From positions 2,405,863 through 2,469,862 of the forward strand of contig NZ_CP019448.1 of assembly GCF_002951835.1 (NCBI RefSeq): a stretch of DNA of 64,000 nt, in the 5' to 3' direction. Made by a program: the position numbers and the translations under genes. This document shows, one piece after another, positions 57,425-64,000 of this stretch. The first letter of the stretch is position 1. Each line of letters begins with the position of its first letter. The stretch is from Simonsiella muelleri ATCC 29453 (GTDB lineage: Bacteria; Pseudomonadota; Gammaproteobacteria; Burkholderiales; Neisseriaceae). Below the pieces are notes generated by a model. That model saw nothing but the letters and a program-made list of their open reading frames with translations. It ran no database searches and was not told where the DNA came from.

Positions 57425-57965
57425 ACATCAATCTCCAACTTTCGCTGAATTTAAGCGGTTTTTCTTGCTTTTCCAGTACTTTGTAAACAATATCCGTGTG
57501 ATAGTCCAAATATTCCACAAATTCATTAAGCTGTTTGGTGGTAAATGAATGCGGCGACATTTCATTAAATTTTCGTGCTATTTGATTGATATTTCGCCCA
57601 ATTCGTAAAAGCTGGTAATTGTATTGAAACAGAGCTTGAACCGCGTCATTGCCTAAAACAGGTTTTTTTGTAATGTATTCGGCGATGATGTCTCGGGCTA
57701 CTTCGTTTAAGGTGCTATGTTGTTCTTTGGCTTTTTGGGTCAAATAAACCTGTTGCTTGGGTGGTAATCGCAAGGTTAAACGCTCAAATAATTGTTCTTC
57801 ATGTGTATTCTCTATTTCAGTCTGCCTGATTTGCGCTTGTAACAATTTTTTGGCGAGTAGAGAAACGCTGGCTTTACCGTAGCGTTCTTTGGCGATTTGC
57901 CGCAATTGCTGAATTTCATCAGTAGTTAAGCCATAAACATCTATTTTCTTTGATAAATTTTTCAC
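57399..57965 (-). CDS. mobC: MobC-like relaxosome accessory protein
   Basis: A protein of 188 residues. The MobC-type core is seen in RLTLRLPPKQQVYLTQKAKEQHSTLNEVARDIIAEYI and YNYQLLRIGRNINQIARKFNE (about 65-145), preceded by a ribbon-helix-helix-like N-terminus (MKNLSKKIDVYGLTTDEIQQL). It assists the relaxase in oriT melting. It overlaps the relaxase start, a usual arrangement in MOBP elements. Confidence 0.8.
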   Translation of the reverse strand: MKNLSKKIDVYGLTTDEIQQLRQIAKERYGKASVSLLAKKLLQAQIRQTEIENTHEEQLFERLTLRLPPKQQVYLTQKAKEQHSTLNEVARDIIAEYITKKPVLGNDAVQALFQYNYQLLRIGRNINQIARKFNEMSPHSFTTKQLNEFVEYLDYHTDIVYKVLEKQEKPLKFSESWRLMYAATKQTN

Positions 57966-57977
57966 TTTTTTCTCCGA

Positions 57978-58160
57978 CTATTCATAATTGATTGCGGTAT
58001 CGTGTTTTAAAGTGCGCCGCCAATACTGTTTTTCACAGCGTTGGCAGTAATAGCGAAAGCGGCGGTCGCTGGCTTCGGTAACCACCACGCCAACACCGCA
58101 ATTTTGGCAATAAAATTGACGTGGTAAAGTCAAGTCGCCACTAAACTGCTTGACTTTCAT
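57978..58160 (-). CDS. Small zinc-ribbon protein
   Basis: A protein of 60 residues with two CxxC pairs (FYCQNCGVGV and YYCQRCEKQYW) spaced for one zinc ribbon. It overlaps the end of the HNH-type gene by 20 bases and precedes mobC by 12, so it is part of the same leftward operon. Nucleic-acid contact is likely; its role in transfer is unknown. Confidence 0.65.
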   Translation of the reverse strand: MKVKQFSGDLTLPRQFYCQNCGVGVVVTEASDRRFRYYCQRCEKQYWRRTLKHDTAINYE

Positions 58161-58710
58161 TTTCCAAATCTTTCAATAGATTACGGTAATATTCGGCAAT
58201 CTCATCTTGTTGGCTGGCGGACAGTTTTTGGGTTGCATTGGGCAGTTTTTTCAGGCGAATAAGCTCATCAATTTGGCTTTGGCTTAATCGTTCATGCAAC
58301 CATGCGGCACTTTCCAAAATATCCTTACTAAACCAATAATTATGACAATGGTGGCAGAGTGCAGCCGCATTGTCGGGGTGGTAACGAATGCTGTAAAAAC
58401 GCCGTGAAAAATGGTGGGAACATTGCAGAGCTGTTGATTTTTTTGGGTATTGTTTGCCACAGCGTTCGCAACAATAGTTTGCCCTTGCTCTGATGTAGTC
58501 TGAAAAGGCTAAATCAGCGGCGGTATGGGTAAAGTTTTCGGTGGGTGTGTCGGGTTTCTCTTTGTGCAGTTTTTTCATTAAAACAATGGTTTCACTCAAT
58601 AAATCATAGAGCGCGGTTTGCTGAAATTTTTTGCAATCACGTTGCCAAATTTTCAACTGAGCGATGTGTGCTTCAATCGGGTTGCTTTCTTTGAGTTTAA
58701 TTACGGTCAT
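58141..58710 (-). CDS. HNH/NinG-like nuclease-type protein
   Basis: A protein of 189 residues. The centre holds ANYCCERCGKQYPKKSTALQCSHHFSRRFYSIRYHPDNAAALCHHCHNYW (about 83-133), two zinc CxxC pairs around a His-His core as in the NinG/Rap and HNH group. These proteins act on branched DNA or as nicking nucleases in phages. A C-terminal helical domain follows. Its place between the primase and mobC genes suggests a role in processing or establishment of transferred DNA; that is inference. Confidence 0.65.
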   Translation of the reverse strand: MTVIKLKESNPIEAHIAQLKIWQRDCKKFQQTALYDLLSETIVLMKKLHKEKPDTPTENFTHTAADLAFSDYIRARANYCCERCGKQYPKKSTALQCSHHFSRRFYSIRYHPDNAAALCHHCHNYWFSKDILESAAWLHERLSQSQIDELIRLKKLPNATQKLSASQQDEIAEYYRNLLKDLENESQAV

Positions 58711-58785
58711 GGTGTTCTCCCAAAAACAAAACCCTGATTAACCATTTGGCTAAACAGGGTCTTATCTCAAAAATAAAAAATAAAA

Positions 58786-61749
58786 TCAGCGTTCCATTTC
58801 CCAATCATTATCACGGCTGGGCGCGCGCTCGTGTTTGGGTTCATGGACTTTTTCAGGCTGCCTGTCTTGCGTTTTCGCAGGGTCAGGCGCGTGATATTTG
58901 CCATCACGGATTAAATCGCTTTGGTTCTCGTAAATGGCTTGGCGCGTTTTTTCGTGGAACTCGGCTGGCATATGGCGCATGGCTGCCAATGCTTGCCGCT
59001 CGTAAAACCGTGCTTTGTGTTGCTGCTCGGTCGGCAGCGTTGCCAATTTGCTTTCGTATTGCGCTTTGGCGGTGTCGCTGGGCTTGGGCGCGTTGGTCTG
59101 CTGCGCTTGTGTGGCATGGGCTTTAACCGTGTCCGCCGCTTTGACTGCTTCAGTTGGAATGGTTTTCATGGTGCTTTCGGGACGTTCAGGCATGGCGGAT
59201 TGCTGTTTTAGCTTTTCGGCTTCGGCAATACTGTTGGTGGCTCGTTCTTCGCGGCGGCGTTCCAAAATGGTTAAATCTTCGGGGCTGGGTTTGTAGCCTT
59301 TGGTGGCAATGCCGCGACTTTCTGCTTCCAACCACATTTGCTGCTTAAATTCTTGGCTGCCTGAAATTTTGATACTGTCCCAACCTTTGGCTTTTGCTAC
59401 GTCCAACATATCTTGAATGGTTTGTTTGTCGTCTCGGGCGGTGTGTAGGGTTTTGCCTTTGTCTTCAAACAACACCGTTTTGGGATTGTCGGGTGCAGTG
59501 TAACGCAACAAATGTGCGCCCATTTCGTAGTTCATCACGCGAAAGCGTTGTACGTCCACAGCCACCATGCGACTTTGCAAATGGGCTGGGATTGTGTAAT
59601 CCAAACCTGTATTGGCTTGGGATTTTTCCTGCTCGGGGGCAGGGTGTTTAGACTCGTTTTTTTCCTGATTGGGTTCTGCTGTTTCAAGCTCGGTGTTGGT
59701 CGGTGTTTGCGTTACGCTGGGATTTTCAGGCTGCCTGAACTCAGTTTTTTTGAGTTCGGCAGGGTCAATTTCGCGCTGGAACGCTTCGTATTCAATGGTA
59801 TTGGGTAACTCGGGTTCAGGCTCATCAGCCTGATTTTCTTGATGATTGACTGGGGGAACAGGGCTGACTTTTTCATCATCTGCCAATTCAGGGTTTGGGT
59901 CTTGGTTTTGTGCGACTTGCGGATGCTCTTTAGGCAAATCTTCAAAATTGTAATCGTAGAAATCAGGGGCGCGCTCGTTTTCAGGCTGCCTGAAATCGGT
60001 TTGATTTGGGTTTTCCATCATGGTTTTTTGCTGTGATAATTGTCCACCTAACACATTGGCAGCAACTTGTAATGCGCGGTCTGCATGGTCAAATGCTTGT
60101 TTGGCATCATTAAAATTTTTAGATTCATGTAAACCATTTTCTTTTAATTCACGGTGCATTTGCTCACGTTTGGTCTTATCAGCAATAAAGTCTCCACCCA
60201 CGCCAGTAAATTTAAAATGTTTGAATTCATCGCTTGTCCACACATAAGCCATTTGTAAACGGGTTTCTCCATTTTCATCAACAAATTCAAAGTTTTTGGT
60301 AGCTTCTAATCGTGTTAAATCGCCTTCAAATTCACGGTTAAAGGTTTTGACAGTGTAGCCATATTTTTCCGCCATTTCTTTGAATTCATTAAAGTGTTCG
60401 TTAGTCAGTGTGAAATCATTTTCATTTTTTTGATTTTCCATAGAATTTACCTTTTCAGAAAAAGAAATAGCCACATCTTTTTCTGATATGGCTGTTTGGG
60501 TGGGCTTATTGGGTAACTCGGTTTGTGGATTGGCTTTCGGCTCGGGATTGTGCTGTTCGTTGGGATTTTCAGGCTGCCTGAAATTCTGTTGCGGTTCAGG
60601 CTTTGGCGTTTCGGGCAAAGGGGCGTAGCCATTTGCCACGCGCCAATAATCGTTTTTCAACAATTCTTCACGCGATAATTCGGGTTTAATGTGTTCCATT
60701 TCAGGCTGCCTGAAATCTACTTCTGTTTCAATTTCAGTTTCTTGCACCATTGCCAAACCAAAGCGTTCACGTACCGCATCAATTCCTGCTAATTTATGCA
60801 AGTCATTGAAATCAGTAGGGACTTTATCCGTACCTTTTTCTTGCTGATATTGCTGAATTTGGGTTGGGCTAAATTCAGGCAGCAAAATTTGGGCGCGTTC
60901 GCCCCATACTTCGGCGGCGGCTTGGGCTTTGTGTAAACCTGTTTGACTGGGGTCTTGGTCGGCGGCGAAATAAACAGGTACGTTTTCAGGCAGCACGTTT
61001 AACAGCTTTTCCGAAACCGCTTTCAAATTACCAGCGTCAAACGCCACCACAACAGGCTTGCCAGTCGCTTCATGAACGCTGGCGGCGGTCGCAAAACCCT
61101 CCGCCAAAATAATGCCTTGTTGATTTTGCTTAAAATCACCAATAATCGTGTACGCGCCTTGTTTTTGTCCGCCGTTCAGGAATTTTTTGTTGCCGTCTTC
61201 ATCAATGGTTTGCACATTGACTAATTTTTTCTCTGAATACAATGGGATAATCAACTGCTTTTTGCCCTGATATTCGTTTTGGCGAATGCCTTTGAGCGTG
61301 TCCGCGTCCAAGCCTTTACTTTGGGCGTAGGCGTGTTTGGGGTTGGCAGGGCTGGCATTGTGCCAAATGCCGTAGGCGGTTTTTTCCGCTTTGGCGTGGG
61401 CTTGGGCAATGCGCTTGGCTTCGGCTTGTTGCTTTTCTTGGGCGATTTGGGAGCGTTTGGCTAATTCCTCTGCACTTGGTGGTGTATACGGTTTTTCAGG
61501 ACGATAACCATTTTCTCGAGCTGTTTTAAACAAAGAAGCGATGTGAATATGCCCCACCTTGATGGACTTCCACACCGATTGTGCGTCTTGTTGTTTATAA
61601 TTATCGGACTGACGCGACCAGTTATCCCACATTTCAAAGCCGTTTTCGCCCAATTCGTCTTTAATAGCTGCCCCCATGCGAAACCATGTTTCACGGTCTT
61701 GTGGGTCAATGTGGTTCAGGGCGTTTTGAATGTTGTCGTAATCGCTCAT
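58786..61749 (-). CDS. Large TOPRIM primase-like protein with LPD7-type domain
   Basis: A protein of 987 residues. It starts with a PriCT-2-like region (about 1-85, ALNHIDPQDRETWFRMGAAIKDELGENGFEMWDNWS). A DnaG-type TOPRIM core (about 140-330, GIILAEGFATAASVHEATGKPVVVAFDAGNLKAVSEKL, YFAADQDPSQTG) follows. A long disordered middle contains four FRQPE-type segments and a further RQPEK near the C-terminus, all encoded by uptake sequences. An LPD7-like domain (about 720-830) and a tail ending SRDNDWEMER complete it. It resembles IncP TraC-like primases that are sent into the recipient. It is coupled to traG by ATGA overlap. Confidence 0.8.
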   Translation of the reverse strand: MSDYDNIQNALNHIDPQDRETWFRMGAAIKDELGENGFEMWDNWSRQSDNYKQQDAQSVWKSIKVGHIHIASLFKTARENGYRPEKPYTPPSAEELAKRSQIAQEKQQAEAKRIAQAHAKAEKTAYGIWHNASPANPKHAYAQSKGLDADTLKGIRQNEYQGKKQLIIPLYSEKKLVNVQTIDEDGNKKFLNGGQKQGAYTIIGDFKQNQQGIILAEGFATAASVHEATGKPVVVAFDAGNLKAVSEKLLNVLPENVPVYFAADQDPSQTGLHKAQAAAEVWGERAQILLPEFSPTQIQQYQQEKGTDKVPTDFNDLHKLAGIDAVRERFGLAMVQETEIETEVDFRQPEMEHIKPELSREELLKNDYWRVANGYAPLPETPKPEPQQNFRQPENPNEQHNPEPKANPQTELPNKPTQTAISEKDVAISFSEKVNSMENQKNENDFTLTNEHFNEFKEMAEKYGYTVKTFNREFEGDLTRLEATKNFEFVDENGETRLQMAYVWTSDEFKHFKFTGVGGDFIADKTKREQMHRELKENGLHESKNFNDAKQAFDHADRALQVAANVLGGQLSQQKTMMENPNQTDFRQPENERAPDFYDYNFEDLPKEHPQVAQNQDPNPELADDEKVSPVPPVNHQENQADEPEPELPNTIEYEAFQREIDPAELKKTEFRQPENPSVTQTPTNTELETAEPNQEKNESKHPAPEQEKSQANTGLDYTIPAHLQSRMVAVDVQRFRVMNYEMGAHLLRYTAPDNPKTVLFEDKGKTLHTARDDKQTIQDMLDVAKAKGWDSIKISGSQEFKQQMWLEAESRGIATKGYKPSPEDLTILERRREERATNSIAEAEKLKQQSAMPERPESTMKTIPTEAVKAADTVKAHATQAQQTNAPKPSDTAKAQYESKLATLPTEQQHKARFYERQALAAMRHMPAEFHEKTRQAIYENQSDLIRDGKYHAPDPAKTQDRQPEKVHEPKHERAPSRDNDWEMER

Positions 61750-63863
61750 GTTTCATTATCCGTTGTTTCTATTGGATTTTCCGCTAATAAAGCGGCGGTT
61801 TCAGGCATTTTGTCCAGCAGCCATAAATCGGGTAAGTCTTTGACTGCCTGCATATTTTCAGGCGTATCATTCGTTCCCTTGCGTATCATCAAAGCCAATA
61901 CGCTTTCACGTACGGCTTCTTTGTTCACACATTTTTCCCATTCAAAACTTGCCATTTCTTCTACGCTCAATGGTTCGGTTTTGGGTTGGGGATTTTCAGG
62001 CTGCCTGATTTCGGGCTCGTTGGCTGGCTGAATATGATTAACAGATTGATTTTGTGATGAATGAGCTTGTGGTATCGGCAAATCCAGTTCAGGAATTTTC
62101 GGAACAGGGTATTTCGTCTTATCCAAACGCGCTGTAAAAACAGGGTCTTGCCAATAAATGATTTTTTGCGCGTAAATCGGACGGACTTTGTTTAACGTAA
62201 CAATGCAGTCGCTCGCTGGCATGGTTTTCATCTCGTCTGGATTCATCACAGCGCGTTTTTGGTCGGAAATACTTTGGCTACGGCTCGTGCCACGCCCCGA
62301 AGAACGCGAACTGGAACGGCTTTTAAACGTCTCATAACCGATGATTTCGCTGTATTCTTGCGCGTCCTTTTGGTCACGTGGTGTGTACAACACCCGACAG
62401 GCAAAGTTGGTTGTGAGCGTCCGTGCCGCTTCTTTGCCGTAGATGTCTTCCAGTTGGGACGGCGACTGGTTGATAATCAGCAAACGCAAATTGTAGCCAG
62501 CGATAAACGCCACCGCGTTCACAATAACCGACATTTTGCCCAATGCTGGGAACTCATCCATTAACAGCAAACATTGGTGTTTCAGCGCAGGATTATTTTC
62601 AGGCAGCCCTTGTTGAACATTCACATCAATCAGCTGATTAAAAAACAAATTCATCAAATTGCGAAATGTTCCCATTTCCGTAGGCACAATACCAATGTAA
62701 ATTGTCATGCGCTTTTTGCGGAGTTCGTCCAGCCTGAAATCATCTGAAGACGTGGCTTTTTCCACAACAGGGTCAAGAAACATACCCAACGGCGCGGTCA
62801 GAGATGACAAAATATCAGCCCCAGTTTTGGGCGAGCCGTTCACAAATCCCAACAGCAAAGTTTGGCATTGTGAACTCAAATAAGGGCGGCTTTCAATTTC
62901 ATCTTTCAGCCATTCATTGAGCGGTTGCCCATCGGTCGGCGAAGTCAAGCGGAATAGATTGGCTAATGTAGTGCGTTGGCGATAATCGCTTAAATCGCGC
63001 TCGTGTTCGGTTTCAATCAAAAACAAACTCAATCCGACAAATAATTTACGCGCAGATTCCGTGAAAAATTGGGAACTGCCACTATCGTTATGCCCCGAAG
63101 CCAACAGAATTTGTGCCATATTCATCAAGTCTTTATATGTGAAACGTGCATCGCGGCGTATGTAGGTGTAGGGGTTCCAACAATGCGACATCAGGGGTGA
63201 CATTTCTTTTAATTTGGGGTCGGGGTTGTCTTCGCTTTTGGGTAAAATCCCTGCTGGATTAAACAAATAAACTTCTTGCCCGTGTGCTTGGCGGAAACCT
63301 GCTGTAATCAAAAAGTTTTCATATTTGGGGTCGTAAACCACCATACTGTCCCGATAATGCAGGCAGTTGGGAATCACAATGCCCACGCCTTTACCCGAGC
63401 GTGTAGGCGCGTCCAATTCAAAAAATTCATTGCCAAACCAGCGCAAATATTGTCCTTTGTGTTTGCCAATCAAAATATCGGGAAATTTTTGTTTGGTTTG
63501 TTCTTGTGGGCTTTGCAATAAACCTGCTTGGCGGATTTCCATGTCGTTGGCAAACCGTGCCGAGCCGTGCAATTCGCGTTTGGGTTTGCCCAAAATTACA
63601 GCCAATAAAACCACAATCACAGGCAAAAAGCCCAACAGAGCCGACAGCACCGTAGAAACCACCAAAGGCATGAACATGGTTTCGGGCAGCCTGTTCATCT
63701 GCCAATATTTCAGCAATAAAAATGGGCTGGGTTCGGTTTTTTTGAGCGAGAGCCAATCCACAAAAACGGTCGCACCCAAATAAAAACCGCCTGCCAACGC
63801 AAGCGGTTCAAGGACTACCAAGAAAATAATCAGGGGGAGTATGGGGCGTTTGGGTTCAGACAT
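61746..63863 (-). CDS. traG: TraG/VirD4 type IV coupling protein
   Basis: A protein of 705 residues. Two N-terminal membrane segments (LIIFLVVLEPLALAGGFYLGATVFV and VVSTVLSALLGFLPVIVVLLAVIL) precede a hexameric ATPase with Walker A (LDAPTRSGKGVGIVIPN) and Walker B (LLLMDEFPALGKM). YDPKYENF and SARKLF motifs are typical. It recruits the relaxosome and pumps DNA through the type IV channel. The C-terminal extension, about 70 residues longer than RP4 TraG, includes a DUS-coded RQPENP and an acidic end. It is the first complete gene of the leftward transfer operon in the window. Confidence 0.92.
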   Translation of the reverse strand: MSEPKRPILPLIIFLVVLEPLALAGGFYLGATVFVDWLSLKKTEPSPFLLLKYWQMNRLPETMFMPLVVSTVLSALLGFLPVIVVLLAVILGKPKRELHGSARFANDMEIRQAGLLQSPQEQTKQKFPDILIGKHKGQYLRWFGNEFFELDAPTRSGKGVGIVIPNCLHYRDSMVVYDPKYENFLITAGFRQAHGQEVYLFNPAGILPKSEDNPDPKLKEMSPLMSHCWNPYTYIRRDARFTYKDLMNMAQILLASGHNDSGSSQFFTESARKLFVGLSLFLIETEHERDLSDYRQRTTLANLFRLTSPTDGQPLNEWLKDEIESRPYLSSQCQTLLLGFVNGSPKTGADILSSLTAPLGMFLDPVVEKATSSDDFRLDELRKKRMTIYIGIVPTEMGTFRNLMNLFFNQLIDVNVQQGLPENNPALKHQCLLLMDEFPALGKMSVIVNAVAFIAGYNLRLLIINQSPSQLEDIYGKEAARTLTTNFACRVLYTPRDQKDAQEYSEIIGYETFKSRSSSRSSGRGTSRSQSISDQKRAVMNPDEMKTMPASDCIVTLNKVRPIYAQKIIYWQDPVFTARLDKTKYPVPKIPELDLPIPQAHSSQNQSVNHIQPANEPEIRQPENPQPKTEPLSVEEMASFEWEKCVNKEAVRESVLALMIRKGTNDTPENMQAVKDLPDLWLLDKMPETAALLAENPIETTDNET

Positions 63864-63881
63864 GGGTTTTCCTTTTGATGA

Positions 63882-64000
63882 TTAACGCCCTTGTAAGGCG
63901 TGAAGTTTGGCGACTGGGTTGTAATACAGTTCAGTCATATAGGTTCGGTTGAAAAAGCAAACAACATCAATGGTAGAACGGACGGTATTCAAAATAAAAT
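63882..64000 (-). CDS. 3' end of an unidentified gene upstream of traG
   Basis: The last 39 codons are visible: NTVRSTIDVVCFFNRTYMTE then LYYNPVAKLHALQGR and a stop, ending 18 bases before traG. It is open to the window edge. It belongs to the same leftward operon; the family cannot be judged from this piece. Confidence 0.5.
   Translation of the reverse strand, partial: FILNTVRSTIDVVCFFNRTYMTELYYNPVAKLHALQGR

Larger units (their letters stand above)
46134..64000. mobile_element. Integrative conjugative element, tRNA-Lys end (continues beyond window)
   Basis: A tyrosine integrase pointing at the tRNA, an excisionase-like gene, IncP-like TraK/TraL/TraM, TrbM, relaxase, MobC, primase, TraG and an oriT together define a conjugative or mobilisable element of the MOBP type. 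The other attachment site and the mating-pair genes are outside. No duplicate of the tRNA end is found up to position 64000. Confidence 0.85.

Overview
The window is chromosomal DNA of a naturally competent Neisseriaceae bacterium with AT-rich sequence. More than 50 copies of TTCAGGC(T/A)GCCTGAA are scattered through it. This 15-mer contains the DNA uptake sequence forms AGGCTGCCTGAA and AGGCAGCCTGAA that published work assigns to Simonsiella and Kingella. Gene content (class I fumarase, edd, GluP-type sugar carrier, TfpX/Z, PilE-type pilins) fits the Simonsiella/Alysiella/Kingella group; the genus cannot be fixed from sequence alone.

Positions 1-46133 are core genome. They hold tyrS (5' part), a pilin accessory gene, a roadblock-like gene with a long leader, LysR and CueR-type regulators, an Opa/NspA-like porin, fumarase, ampD, two pilin genes in tandem, edd with an IS5-type element next to its start, ribF, tRNA-fMet, a DUF3579-GNAT fusion, rnhB and a phosphatase. 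Two peptide toxin-like loci follow. The first (17478-19193) is a JmjC/cupin oxygenase, a small membrane protein and a class II microcin-like precursor. The second (21165-24568) is an outer-membrane barrel, several glycine-rich peptides carrying both a Sec signal and a double-glycine-type leader, immunity-like membrane proteins and a Sec-exported C39 peptidase. Then come an RNB exonuclease, a flotillin, psd and lpxB (both with long repetitive C-terminal extensions), rplM-rpsI, LysM, def, radA, mnmG, gluP, an amino-acid permease, a BON lipoprotein and tRNA-Lys.

At least three families of short inverted-repeat elements (MITE-like) litter the core. The commonest has AGAACCTG...CAGGTTCT ends and at least eight copies; one copy is interrupted by another family.

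Positions 46134-64000 are one end of an integrative conjugative element inserted at the 3' end of tRNA-Lys. From the junction inward it has a tyrosine integrase and excisionase, IncP-like TraM/TraL and TrbM, a lambda-like switch (CI-type repressor, Cro-like gene, two nearly identical divergent promoters with shared operators and a boxA antitermination site), a replication-like gene, a region damaged by deletion (Phd antitoxin and DUF927 remnants), an iteron-like array, a small membrane-protein operon, TraK, an IncP-type oriT, a MobP relaxase, MobC, an HNH protein, a TOPRIM primase and the TraG coupling protein. The mating-pair apparatus must lie beyond the window. The element carries its own DUS copies, several translated as FRQPEN-type segments in its proteins.
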